From NCBI GenBank assembly GCA_900757615.1, contig CAAEON010000047.1:8063-72062 (forward strand): a DNA stretch of 64,000 nucleotides. The letters run 5' to 3'. Shown in pieces: positions 31,944 to 40,604 of the stretch. The position numbers were made by a program, and so were the translations under genes. Below the pieces are notes generated by a model. That model made no database searches and had not been told where the DNA came from. It saw only the letters and a program-made list of their open reading frames with translations. The stretch's first letter is position 1, and each line of letters opens with the position of its first letter. The DNA comes from an uncultured Collinsella sp. GTDB taxonomy: Bacteria > Actinomycetota > Coriobacteriia > Coriobacteriales > Coriobacteriaceae.

Positions 31944-32103
31944 ATCTCCTCCTCGCTGGCCTATTGTCTATGCGGGCTTTGCCCGCTCCGTATTCAGAAT
32001 AAGGATACGCTGCCGTACGGACACGAATGGGCCCGTGCTGCTTCGAGCTCACGGGGCCCATGGATATCGATTGGTTGTGTTCTGCTTTAGATAGGTGTCC
32101 GGT

Positions 32104-33630
32104 TTAATCCGCTCGATAGTGCGACCCGAGACTTTCAGTTCGCTTGCGCATGGCTTTGACCATTTCCTGTGCTAGTCGAATCTGCGACTGTAGGCGGGCG
32201 AGGGCTGCGATCTCGCTGTCATCGGTATGCGGCTTGCTCAGCGCCATGGCCTTGTCTTGCAGGCTTTCAAGCTGTTGCAGGGCCTCGGATAGGCCTGTTT
32301 CGGTCCTGTTGATCATGCAAAAGGTGCTCATCGTGTGCCTAAGGCTGTGTGTCAGGCGTTCGGCATCTGTTGTGGCAATGCCGTACTGGGGGAGGGTGAT
32401 ATCCGCCTTCAGGGCCGCCTCAGGCTCTTTCTGCGCTGTGAGGGCTGCCGATGCGCCCGCAATGCGACCGAACACGATGCCGTTGGCGCTTGACAAGCCA
32501 CCAATGCGGTCGGCGCCGTGCATGCCGCCTGTCGCCTCGCCGCAAGCGTAGAGGCCCTCAACGCCCGTGTGCGCGGTCTTATCGATCTTGATGCCGCCGT
32601 TAGCGGCGTGGGCATACATCGCAACGCGCATCTCGTCGGTCGGCGCGATGCCGTGCTCGTCTTGCAGCCAGGTGGCAAAGGTCTGCACAAACTCTGGGAC
32701 ATCCTCGCGGGGGAAGTCGTAGTGGAGTGCCAGGCCTTCGGCACCTGCCTGATCGATGACGAGATCGATAGCGCGGGAGGCCAAGCGTGACGTGAAGGGA
32801 CCATATCCAGAGCGCTGCTCGAGCAGGTCGTCCAGCTTGTCGTCGGCAATATCTACCGGCTGGTCTACATGCACGTAGCGCCAGGTTTTCTCGTTGAAGA
32901 CCAAGTTACGCCTGGGCTCGATGAAGCCAGGCATCATCTGCATGAACTCTATATTAGTAAGTGTTGCGCCGTGCGCCAGTGCGATGGCCTGCGAGGAGCT
33001 GAGCACATCAGCCGACGTAAGGCTGCGCTCGAACAGGCCGCCTGTGCCACCGGCTGCGATGATCGTGGCCTTGGCAGCAAAGGGCACGATTCGATTTTCG
33101 GTAAGGTCGTAGAGTACGGTTCCGGTTATTCTGCCGTTCGTGTCCTCAACAAGGTCGATAAGCTCATGGCGGGGGAGCAGGCGAATGCCGAGCGACTCGA
33201 TCCAGGTCGTCAGAGCGTCCTCAAGGGGCTTGCGGGTGAGGCCGCGCCACATGCGCGTCTTGTGGTCAAAGCAGGGGATAAACTGCTTTTGTTGAGCACT
33301 CTTGGCGCTTTGCGGACGCTGGAGCTCAACGCCCAGGTCTTGCTCGAGCCAGTCAATCGCTTGGCGAATGCCGTGGACGAACGTTTGGACGAGTTCGGGG
33401 TCGGCAACGCCGCCGCCGACGGCCAGGATGGTGTCGATGAGGTCCTGCTCGTCGTCTTCGTTAACGGGTCCGATAAGCCCTAGGCCCCAGGTTCCGGGGA
33501 AGAAGCTCGATCCACTCATAGTCTTGCCGGCGCTTGCCACAGTGACGGTTGCACCCGTGCGTGCCGCTTCGATGGCGGCGCAAAGGCCCGCAATGCCAGA
33601 TCCAATTACCAGTACATCAGTCGATTCCAT
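32104..33630 (-). CDS. FAD-dependent oxidoreductase, L-aspartate oxidase/fumarate reductase flavoprotein family
   Basis: This 508 aa flavoprotein starts with the dinucleotide-binding VLVIGSGIAGLCAAIEAA and ends its FAD domain with GLYACGEATGGMHGADRIGG. The middle has AAGGTGGLFERSLTSADV as in the succinate dehydrogenase/NadB family. No iron-sulfur or membrane partner and no nadA or nadC are adjacent. It could be a NadB-like oxidase or a soluble fumarate reductase-type enzyme; the sequence does not decide. AAAGGA precedes the ATG at 33630. The C-terminal helical region (last 90 residues) resembles the SdhA/NadB helical domain. Confidence 0.82.
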   Translation of the reverse strand: MESTDVLVIGSGIAGLCAAIEAARTGATVTVASAGKTMSGSSFFPGTWGLGLIGPVNEDDEQDLIDTILAVGGGVADPELVQTFVHGIRQAIDWLEQDLGVELQRPQSAKSAQQKQFIPCFDHKTRMWRGLTRKPLEDALTTWIESLGIRLLPRHELIDLVEDTNGRITGTVLYDLTENRIVPFAAKATIIAAGGTGGLFERSLTSADVLSSSQAIALAHGATLTNIEFMQMMPGFIEPRRNLVFNEKTWRYVHVDQPVDIADDKLDDLLEQRSGYGPFTSRLASRAIDLVIDQAGAEGLALHYDFPREDVPEFVQTFATWLQDEHGIAPTDEMRVAMYAHAANGGIKIDKTAHTGVEGLYACGEATGGMHGADRIGGLSSANGIVFGRIAGASAALTAQKEPEAALKADITLPQYGIATTDAERLTHSLRHTMSTFCMINRTETGLSEALQQLESLQDKAMALSKPHTDDSEIAALARLQSQIRLAQEMVKAMRKRTESLGSHYRAD

Positions 33631-33767
33631 CGGATTCCTTTCTCGTCCGGCGCATTGTCGCACGGGTGATCGGCAATGGGGCCGCAAAGACTCGGCAAAT
33701 CGGTAAAGGGCAAATATGGCAGGTGGGCGTCAGGTGGACTCGGCCACTTCGGTCGGCCCATTTGATA

Positions 33768-33834
33768 AGTTGCGGTGGAATACGGACTGTTTTGGCCTGT
33801 ATGGATGCAATTCAGTCCGTATTTCACCGCAACT
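33768..33834. repeat. Long inverted-repeat intergenic element, copy 4
   Basis: The arms, 33768-33789 and 33813-33834, are 22 bp inverted repeats with one mismatch (AGTTGCGGTGGAATACGGAC at the left). The loop is only 23 bp, so this is the compact form of the element type. The arm sequence is unlike those of the other three. Confidence 0.72.
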
Positions 33835-33888
33835 GATACATCGGACCCTTTAATAAGAGTAACCAATTTGAGACGGGGCAAACAAAAA

Positions 33889-33916
33889 GAGCCGCTACCC
33901 GGGTGGGTAGCGGCTC
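33889..33916 (-). terminator. Terminator of the GGGtGRT operon
   Basis: GAGCCGCTACCC pairs with GGGTAGCGGCTC around a 4 nt loop, with a run of A's on its left that reads as U's on the minus strand. It lies 36 bp after the GGGtGRT stop. Confidence 0.88.
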
Positions 33917-33951
33917 CAAAGCTCAACTATATGAGCATCGCGCGGGCGCGA

Positions 33952-34956
33952 TTAGGCCTTGAGGGCCTCCTCGACGGCGACAGCGCAAGCGACGGTGGCA
34001 CCGACCATGGGGTTGTTGCCCATGCCGATGAGACCCATCATGTCAACGTGCGCAGGCACGGAGGAAGAACCGGCGAACTGGGCGTCGGAGTGCATGCGGC
34101 CCATGGTGTCGGTCATGCCGTAAGAGGCAGGGCCGGCGCCCATGTTGTCCGGGTGCAGGGTACGGCCAGTGCCGCCACCAGAAGCGACGGAGAAGTACTT
34201 CTTGCCAGCCTCGATGCGCTCCTTCTTGTAGGTGCCAGCGACGGGGTGCTGGAAGCGCGTGGGGTTGGTGGAGTTACCGGTGATCGAGATGTCGACGTTC
34301 TCGTGCCACATGATGGCAACGCCCTCGCGGACGTCGTCGGAGCCGTAGCAGTTAACGGCAGCGCGGGGACCATCGGAGTAGGGGATGGTCTCGACGACCT
34401 TGAGCTCGCCCGTGTAGTAGTCGAACTGGGTCTTCACATAGGTGAAGCCGTTGATGCGGGCGATGATCTGGGCGGCGTCCTTGCCCAGACCGTTGAGGAT
34501 AACGCGCAGCGGCTTCTTGCGAGCCTTGTTGGCGTTCAGAGCAAGACCGATAGCGCCCTCGGCGGCAGCGAAGGACTCGTGGCCGGCCAGGAAGGCGAAG
34601 CACTCGGTGTCGTCGGAGAGCAGCATAGCGCCCAGGTTGCCGTGGCCCAGACCGACCTTACGGTCCTCGGCGACGGAGCCGGGAACGGTGAAGGCCTGGA
34701 TGCCCTCGCCGATGATGGCGGCAGCCTCAGAAGCGGACTTGGCGCCACGCTTGACAGCGAGAGCGCAACCGAGGGTGTAGGCCCACTCGGCGTTCTGGAA
34801 GGCGATGGACTGGGTGTTGTTGACGATCTCACGCGGGTTGAAGCCCTTGTCGGTGCAGATCTGCAGAGCTTCCTCGAGGGAGGCGATGCCGTTGTCGGCG
34901 AGGCACTTGTTGATCTTGTCAGCGCGGCGCTCGTAACCTTCGAACGTAACAGTCAT
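33952..34956 (-). CDS. GGGtGRT protein
   Basis: This 334 aa protein contains the name-giving motif VASGGGTGRTLHPDNMGAG near residue 265 and other conserved stretches such as GFNPREIVNNTQSIAFQNAEWAYTLG and GLGHGNLGAMLLSDDTECFAFLAG. The family is widespread in anaerobes and has no firm function. It nearly always accompanies a NifU-like scaffold, as here with an 18 bp gap, so it may belong to an iron-sulfur or metal-handling unit. AAGGGAGGG precedes the ATG. Confidence 0.9.
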   Translation of the reverse strand: MTVTFEGYERRADKINKCLADNGIASLEEALQICTDKGFNPREIVNNTQSIAFQNAEWAYTLGCALAVKRGAKSASEAAAIIGEGIQAFTVPGSVAEDRKVGLGHGNLGAMLLSDDTECFAFLAGHESFAAAEGAIGLALNANKARKKPLRVILNGLGKDAAQIIARINGFTYVKTQFDYYTGELKVVETIPYSDGPRAAVNCYGSDDVREGVAIMWHENVDISITGNSTNPTRFQHPVAGTYKKERIEAGKKYFSVASGGGTGRTLHPDNMGAGPASYGMTDTMGRMHSDAQFAGSSSVPAHVDMMGLIGMGNNPMVGATVACAVAVEEALKA

Positions 34957-34974
34957 AGTTATTTCCCTCCCTTT

Positions 34975-35709
34975 CTACTCGTGAACCGGGAACACGCTGG
35001 CGACGGAGTGAGTCTCCTCGTCGGTGCGCGGGTCGATGTACTTGGCAGCGTTCTCCCACTGACCATAGTGGCCCATAGCGCCAGCGATGGCCTCCTCGGG
35101 GGTCTTGCCGGCCTTGACGGCGTCGGTAAACTTGCCGAGGTTCAGGAACTCGAATGCGATGATCTCGTTCTTGTCGTTGAGAGCCATGCGAGTGACGTAG
35201 CCCTGAGCGAGCTCGAGGTAACGAGCGCCCTTGGCCTTGGTGCCGAACATGGTGCCGACCTGAGAGCGAAGGCCCTTGCCGAGGTCGTCGAGGGAGGCGC
35301 CCACGGGCAGACCGCCCTCGGAGAACGCGGTCTGGCTGCGGCCGTAAACGATCTGCAGGAAGATCTCGCGCATAGCAACGTTGATGGCGTCGCAGACGAG
35401 GTCGGTGTTGAGGGCCTCGAGGATGGTCTTACCGGGAAGGATCTCGGAAGCCATGGCGGCAGAGTGGGTCATGCCCGAGCAGCCGATGGTCTCAACGAGG
35501 GCCTCCTCGATGATGCCGTCCTTGACGTTCAGCGTGAGCTTGCAGGCGCCCTGCTGAGGTGCGCACCAACCCACACCGTGCGTAAGACCGGAGATGTCGG
35601 AAATCTCCTTAGCCTGGACCCACTTGCCCTCCTCGGGGATGGGTGCGGGGCCGTGGTATGCACCCTTGGCAACGGGGCACATGTTCTCCACTTCCTGTGA
35701 GTACTGCAT
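34975..35709 (-). CDS. NifU-like iron-sulfur cluster assembly scaffold protein
   Basis: This 244 aa protein has a NifU/IscU-like N-terminal part. Cysteines lie in MCPVAKGAY, GWCAPQQGACKLTL and ETIGCSGMTHSAAMASEI, spaced as in scaffold proteins, and GKTILEALNTDLVCDAINVAMRE adds a further one. It is longer than IscU and carries an extra C-terminal domain. GAGGAGAGG before the ATG at 35709 sets the start; the frame continues upstream without conservation. It is the first gene of a two-gene operon with the GGGtGRT protein and is separate from the SUF operon 2 kb away. Confidence 0.85.
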   Translation of the reverse strand: MQYSQEVENMCPVAKGAYHGPAPIPEEGKWVQAKEISDISGLTHGVGWCAPQQGACKLTLNVKDGIIEEALVETIGCSGMTHSAAMASEILPGKTILEALNTDLVCDAINVAMREIFLQIVYGRSQTAFSEGGLPVGASLDDLGKGLRSQVGTMFGTKAKGARYLELAQGYVTRMALNDKNEIIAFEFLNLGKFTDAVKAGKTPEEAIAGAMGHYGQWENAAKYIDPRTDEETHSVASVFPVHE

Positions 35710-36112
35710 GCCTCTCCTCTCTATCGTGTTGGCGTCCCGTCTGGGGGTCGTGGCTGGCGATTGCCGGGCGACCCTTCGAAAGGGACATGACATGCAGCCC
35801 CTATAATACCGCGAAATGCACGGAATATTCGGCGAACGGCTCAGTTTTCGTAGCGAGAAGTCCGGAAGTTTTAATTGAAACGGTTTAACTCTATGTTCTG
35901 TGGTCGTGAACTTCCGTAGAGGGGGTCCGATTTTGGTAAGATTTTGGTCAGCTCTTGTAAGCGTTGCATGGGTTGACCTGTTGCAACGGTGCCGTTCACC
36001 GCCCGTTTACTGCCTTTGGCCGCGCGAGTGTATTGTTTTGCGTGAGTGTTTTGATGGCACGCTTCAATCGTGCTGTATTGGATGGCAAGCAGATCCCGGC
36101 GAAGGGAGCGCC
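35710..36112. other. Divergent intergenic region
   Basis: This 403 bp separates the NifU-like/GGGtGRT operon from the transposase-like gene. A TATAAT/ATTATA hexamer at about 35799-35804 can serve as a -10 on either strand. The stretch 35860-35960 is AT-richer than its surroundings. No further gene or clear repeat is seen. Confidence 0.35.
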
Positions 36113-36925
36113 ATGCAGCGCGTTTGGAGAACGGTTACTGGCTTTTACTATGTCTGTGCCCGCGGTACGGACAAGCAGCTCATCTTTGAGGGCGATGAAG
36201 ACCGGTGGGAGTTTTTGGAGCTGATGCGCGACTGCTGCCGCGAGGCGGGCGTGACGGTTATCGCCTGGTGCCTTATGGGTAATCACGTGCATTTGGTGCT
36301 TGCAGATTACGAGGACAGGATGAGCGCGGCGATGCACCGGCTGCTTTTGACGTACGCGCGGCGGTTCAATAAACGCACGGGGCGCACAGGCCATCTGTTC
36401 CAGAACCGTTTTGACCGGCGCTCGCTCGATACCGACTGGCAGGTGATGGAGGCTATTCGCTCCGTACACGCCGATCCACAGGAGGCGGGCGTTAGCCTAA
36501 TCGAGCGTTATCCCTGGAGCAGCTTTGCGGAGCATTTGTGCGCTTACGACGGTGACGCGGCTGATGTCGCGAGGGGATTTTCTGATCCTTCTTGCGTGCT
36601 TGAGCTTTTTGGTTCTGCCGAGGGCTTTATTACCCATTCGCTGTCGACGCCCGACGGCGGCGAGCCAGCGCTGGGCGATATGAAAGAGACGGAGTGGGAA
36701 CGCCACGCCTTTGCCGACAAGTTGGCGAAGCGCCTCGGGGTTCCGCTCAACGGGGTTAAAGCTGCACCGCCGGCGCAGCGCGATACCGTTATTGTTGGAT
36801 TGAACAATGCCGGTTTTACGGTGCGTCAGATTGAGCGGTATACCGGGATTGGCAAAAGTACCGTCTCTCGTATCGTGCGCGCCCGCGCGCGAACGGCGAT
36901 GAGGGCTGGCGGAAACGTGATGTAG
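36113..36925 (+). CDS. RAYT-like (REP-associated, Y1 family) transposase homologue with HTH
   Basis: This 270 aa protein has the HUH metal site NHVHLVL (residues 57-63) and the typical AWCLMGNH, LLLTYARRFNKRTGRTGHLFQNRF and DPQEAG segments of REP-associated transposases. In most members the catalytic tyrosine region reads RYIHxNP; here it is RSVHADP, so that tyrosine appears replaced. The C-terminus adds a helix-turn-helix, TVRQIERYTGIGKSTVSRIV. GAAGGGAG precedes the ATG at 36113. No terminal repeats flank it, so it behaves as a resident single-copy gene and may be domesticated. Confidence 0.78.
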   Translation: MQRVWRTVTGFYYVCARGTDKQLIFEGDEDRWEFLELMRDCCREAGVTVIAWCLMGNHVHLVLADYEDRMSAAMHRLLLTYARRFNKRTGRTGHLFQNRFDRRSLDTDWQVMEAIRSVHADPQEAGVSLIERYPWSSFAEHLCAYDGDAADVARGFSDPSCVLELFGSAEGFITHSLSTPDGGEPALGDMKETEWERHAFADKLAKRLGVPLNGVKAAPPAQRDTVIVGLNNAGFTVRQIERYTGIGKSTVSRIVRARARTAMRAGGNVM

Positions 36926-37583
36926 GGTCGCCTGTTCACCGCAGCTGGGGTCGTCCATACGCCGCAACCAGCGTTCAAAAGCTTGGTACGGTAACTGCAC
37001 TTCTTAATATGCATGGAACAATCGCCATCTTGCATAAAATAACGGCTCAGTCCGGATTTGCCCGTGCCTACCCCCGTCTGCGCCGTGCAATAAACCGAGT
37101 TTTCAACATCGTGGTGCTGTCGGCACCGCCGCAATCTTGCAACATGCGGGTCCCGAAGCTATTGATTCCCGCCGTTGCGCCCCCGAAGCACGTGCCTGCG
37201 TCCTGTCAGACCGCGATGCTTGTTCTAAAACACAATATATGCGCCTAAAGACGTTGATTAATGCTTTCGATGCGTATACACACAGCTTGGCGTGCTGAAT
37301 ACTCGCAAAAATGCACGCCGCTCCCTATGGGACCCGTCTGCGGCAGGCGCGAAGCGAGTCGGAGCTTCGCAGAACGGGGCTTGGCGCATTGCTTGGCGGG
37401 CCCGGGGCCCTGCCGCAGGCCTTTGGTGCTGTGGAAAACGCCCGTGTTCGCGTCTGGCTGTGTGGCAAATGTCAGACGGGGCGCCGGACGCGCGGACTTT
37501 GTGCGTTCGCGCTCATTAGGTAAAAACAGAGCCGCCCGTATCGGGCGGCTCGGCAATCAATAACCTTGGATTTGGGGCATACG
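36926..37583. other. Intergenic region of 658 bp
   Basis: The first 330 bp are AT-richer and show no feature I can name. From 37311 to 37523 there is a plus-strand frame with reasonable codon use (about 70 aa, MHAAPYGTRLRQARSESEL at its start) but no family and no ribosome binding site; I leave it uncalled. The suf operon terminator lies at 37529-37551. A structured RNA was considered and no match to RNase P RNA or tmRNA signatures was found. Confidence 0.35.
37529..37551 (-). terminator. Terminator of the suf operon
   Basis: GAGCCGCCCG pairs with CGGGCGGCTC around TAT; the A's at 37522-37526 give a U-tract on the minus strand. It ends the suf transcript 33 bp after the sufU stop. Confidence 0.9.
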
Positions 37584-38018
37584 CTACTGGTTTGTTTGCC
37601 CCTCGAGCATGCCGTCGAGGGTGCGCCAGGCGAGCTCGGCGCACTTGACGCGGGCGGGCATGTGCGAGATGTCCTGGAGCTGGGCGGCCTCGTCTAGGTC
37701 TTCCAGGTCCTCCTCGGAGAGCTGCTCGCCGCGGATCATGGCGAGGAATAGCCCTGCCAGTCGGCGTGCTTCCTCGACCGTCTCGCCGGTGATGAGGTCG
37801 GCCATGATGTCGGCGCTGGCCTGGCTGATGGCGCAGCCGTGGCCGGTAAAGGATGCCTCCTCGATCACGTTGTTCTCGACACGCAGCTGCAAGGTGAGTT
37901 CATCGCCGCAGCTGGGGTTGATGCCGTCGTGCTCGTGCGTGGGGGCGTCCATCTCGTACTTGTAGTCGGGGTGCGAGTTGTGCTCCATAAACGTGGTGGA
38001 GGTGTAGAGGTTACCCAT
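37584..38018 (-). CDS. sufU: SUF system scaffold/sulfur-transfer protein SufU
   Basis: This 144 aa protein is IscU-like. The three cysteines expected in SufU are present: NPSCGDELTL near residue 37, FTGHGCAISQASA near 62, and MPARVKCAELAW near 125. In SUF systems of Gram-positive bacteria SufU uses zinc to accept sulfur from SufS. Its ATG overlaps the end of sufS by 8 bp, and the frame upstream is only a shadow. It is the last gene of the operon. Confidence 0.92.
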   Translation of the reverse strand: MGNLYTSTTFMEHNSHPDYKYEMDAPTHEHDGINPSCGDELTLQLRVENNVIEEASFTGHGCAISQASADIMADLITGETVEEARRLAGLFLAMIRGEQLSEEDLEDLDEAAQLQDISHMPARVKCAELAWRTLDGMLEGQTNQ

Positions 38019-39336
38019 TGAACATGCTCCAAACGTGATGTAGGCCGGCGATGAATTTGTCGATGTCGGCCTTGTCGTTGTAGAAGGCCACGCTGGCGCG
38101 GCAGCAGGCAAGGTTCTCGACGCCCAGCCAGGTGAGCAGCGGCTGCGCGCAGTGGTGACCGGCGCGGATGCAGACGCCGTCCATGTCCATGATGCTCGCG
38201 ACATCGTGGGGGTGGATGCCTCGCACGTTAAAGCTGACGACGCCGTGGTGGTTGTCCCAGTAGATGGAGCCGATGATCTGGACAAAGTCGAGCTGCATGA
38301 GCTCGCCCATCAGGTAGTGAACGAGTGCCTGCTCGCGGGCCTGGATGTTTTCATAGCCCACCGTGTTGACCAGGTAATCAAGCGCCGCACCTGTGGCAAA
38401 GATTCCGGCGGCGTCCTGCGTGCCGGCCTCGAACTTTTCGGGGACGGGCGCCCAGACGGCGTCCTGCTCGGTGACCGAGTCGATCATCTCGCCGCCGGTA
38501 AGCATGGGCGGCATGGCGTTGAGCAGGTCCATCTTGCCCCACAGCACGCCGATGCCCATGGGGCCCATGGCCTTATGGGCGCTAAAGGCAAAGAAGTCGG
38601 CGCCCAGGTCGGCCACGTTGACCGGCATGTGCGGCAGCGACTGCGCTCCGTCGACGACCAGATAGCCGCCATACTTGTGCACGAGCTTGCCGAGGTTCTT
38701 GACCGGATTCTCGACGCCCAGAACGTTAGAGACCTGACCCACGGCCAGGATCTTAGTCTTGGGGCCCACCTTGGCCAGAACCTCCTCGGTGGTGAGTTGG
38801 CCGGTCTTGGTGGGATAGAGGTAGACGAGCTTGGCGCCGGTCTCGCGGCAGACCTGCTGCCACGGGATCAGGTTGGAGTGATGCTCCATGATGGTGATGA
38901 CGACCTCGTCACCGGGCTCGAGCACCGTGGGCGCAAAGCTCTTGGCGACCAGGTTGAGCGACTCGCTCGTGTTGCGGGTGAAGACGATCTCGTTGGCCTG
39001 GGAAGCGCCGATGAGGTCGGCGATCTGCTGACGCACTTTCGCGATAGCCTCGGTGGCCTCGACGGACAGCGAGTACAGGCCGCGCAGGGGGTTGGCGTTC
39101 ATGCGCTGGTAGAAGTCGCGCTCGGCGTCGAGCACGCAGGCGGGGCGCTGCGCGGTGGCGGCACTATCGAGGAAGGCGATCTCGGGGTGTTGCTGGAACA
39201 GCGGGAACTGCGCCTTGTAGGGGTTGGTCTCGATGTCCACGGTGGGCCAGCCGCGCGACGCCTCGTCGCTGGCGTCGAGTTCCATAGGCTCGGGGGCGGT
39301 GCAGGTATCGCATTTAACGTGCTCGGTATCGATCAT
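38011..39336 (-). CDS. sufS: Cysteine desulfurase SufS
   Basis: This 441 aa PLP enzyme takes sulfur from cysteine. The PLP lysine is in FFAFSAHKAMGPMGIGVLWG near residue 260 and the catalytic cysteine in RAGHHCAQPLL near residue 400. The substrate-binding EHHSNLIPWQ is near 150. The first 35 residues form an extension with a CDTC pair that family members usually lack. Its ATG overlaps the sufD stop in an ATGA arrangement, so the two are translationally coupled. Confidence 0.95.
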   Translation of the reverse strand: MIDTEHVKCDTCTAPEPMELDASDEASRGWPTVDIETNPYKAQFPLFQQHPEIAFLDSAATAQRPACVLDAERDFYQRMNANPLRGLYSLSVEATEAIAKVRQQIADLIGASQANEIVFTRNTSESLNLVAKSFAPTVLEPGDEVVITIMEHHSNLIPWQQVCRETGAKLVYLYPTKTGQLTTEEVLAKVGPKTKILAVGQVSNVLGVENPVKNLGKLVHKYGGYLVVDGAQSLPHMPVNVADLGADFFAFSAHKAMGPMGIGVLWGKMDLLNAMPPMLTGGEMIDSVTEQDAVWAPVPEKFEAGTQDAAGIFATGAALDYLVNTVGYENIQAREQALVHYLMGELMQLDFVQIIGSIYWDNHHGVVSFNVRGIHPHDVASIMDMDGVCIRAGHHCAQPLLTWLGVENLACCRASVAFYNDKADIDKFIAGLHHVWSMFNG

Positions 39337-40604
39337 GCGAGCTCCTCCTCAAAGTTGTCGATCAGGTTGTTGCCCAAGCGGACGACGGCGGCGCGGGTGC
39401 GCTCGTCGCTGGCGGAAAGCGCGGCGTCCTCCAGCTTGGCGCGGATGAACAGGTCCTCGGCCGCGTTTTGGTCAAGGCCGCGGCAGGCGAGGTAGAACAG
39501 CTGCTCGTCGCGGACGTGACCGATCGTGGCGCCGTGGTTGCCGGCGACGTCGTCCTCGTCGCAGAGGATGACGGGAACGGTCTTGTTGTCGACGCCCTTG
39601 TTAGCCAGAAGCACCGTCTCGCGCTCGGTGCCGGTTGCACCCTTGCAGCCGTGCACGAGGTCGATGGTGCCGCGGTAGACCTTCTTGGACGTGCCGGTCA
39701 GCACGCCGTTGGCGTCGATCTCGCACTCGGTCTTGCGACCGCGGTGGCGCAGCTCGTAGTTAAAGTCGCGCACCTGCTCGCGGGCACCCAGGTAATCGGT
39801 ATCGATCGTCACCTTGGCGGTGTCGCCCAGCAGGTCGCCGGCAAGGCCGGTGGCGCTGGCGCCGGCGCCCAGCACGGTGTGCTGAACGTTGATGCGCGCG
39901 CCCTCGTCCAGGAACAGGCCGGTGTCATCGAGCGCGATCCAGCTGTCGTCGAGCGTCTGCGTGCAGGTCACGTTGACGGTGGCATACTCGTGGGCACACA
40001 CGCGCAGCACGGAACCCACGATGCCCTCGCCGGTAACGGGGGAATCCAGGGCGATCTGCAAGTCGAGCGTTGCCTGCGGGCGGGCGACGACATCGATGGC
40101 GGCAATCGCAGCCGCTGCGTCGACGCCACTCACGCGCACGGTAGCCGTGGCGTGCTGGTAGGCGGACACATCGATGACGATGCGCTTGGCAGCGTGCTCG
40201 GCCAAGTAGGCGTAGGCAGCCTTGCCCATGCCGGTCTCGAAGGCCTCGGCAGGGGAGAGCTCCTCCTCCAGCTTAATGGCACCGGCCTGGTAGACGGAGG
40301 TGGCGGGCACGTCGAGCTCGGTCTCGGGCGTGATGCGGGCGCGGTCGGCAGCGTCGCCGGGGGCGGAGGTGCGGCGCTCGGGGAAGCGCTCGGCCATGGC
40401 TTCCATGGCGGCGTCGAAGGCGTCGGCCGAGCCGGCAAACTGCTCGTCCAGGCCCTCGACTTCAACGGCCTCGGCGGGTGCGGCGGCAAGCTCGTTCGAA
40501 AGCTCGAGCTTGGTCTGGTTCATCTTGAGCCAGCCCCAAGTGGCGGCAGGCATCGCATTAACCTGCTCGAGCGTGGTAGCAGCGGTGTTCGTGGTCTGTT
40601 TCAT
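39333..40604 (-). CDS. sufD: Fe-S cluster assembly protein SufD
   Basis: This 423 aa protein has the SufB/SufD beta-helix core in its C-terminal half, with VLLANKGVDNKTVPVILCDEDDVAGNHGATIGH and the closing segment RDEQLFYLACRGLDQNAAEDLFI. The N-terminal half is Ala/Glu-rich and less conserved. It forms the SufBCD scaffold with its neighbours. The frame runs further upstream, but the ATG at 40604 shares one base with the sufB stop codon, a typical coupled start. Confidence 0.9.
   Translation of the reverse strand: MKQTTNTAATTLEQVNAMPAATWGWLKMNQTKLELSNELAAAPAEAVEVEGLDEQFAGSADAFDAAMEAMAERFPERRTSAPGDAADRARITPETELDVPATSVYQAGAIKLEEELSPAEAFETGMGKAAYAYLAEHAAKRIVIDVSAYQHATATVRVSGVDAAAAIAAIDVVARPQATLDLQIALDSPVTGEGIVGSVLRVCAHEYATVNVTCTQTLDDSWIALDDTGLFLDEGARINVQHTVLGAGASATGLAGDLLGDTAKVTIDTDYLGAREQVRDFNYELRHRGRKTECEIDANGVLTGTSKKVYRGTIDLVHGCKGATGTERETVLLANKGVDNKTVPVILCDEDDVAGNHGATIGHVRDEQLFYLACRGLDQNAAEDLFIRAKLEDAALSASDERTRAAVVRLGNNLIDNFEEELA

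Larger units (their letters stand above)
33631..33951. other. Intergenic region with inverted repeats
   Basis: This 321 bp lies between the flavoprotein start and the end of the GGGtGRT gene, both on the minus strand. It holds the promoter of the flavoprotein gene, the inverted-repeat element at 33768-33834 and the terminator at 33889-33916. No coding signal is seen. Confidence 0.45.

Noticed and set aside
33775..35700. 641-codon plus-strand frame
   Set aside because: It is antisense to both the GGGtGRT and NifU-like genes; those have start signals and family motifs, this frame has neither.
37311..37523. Possible 70 aa gene in the gap before the suf operon
   Set aside because: Codon use is acceptable but no ribosome binding site, no family and three overlapping open frames exist; not enough to call a gene.
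36926..37583. RNase P RNA or tmRNA in the 658 bp gap
   Set aside because: I looked for conserved RNase P core words and tmRNA ends and found none.
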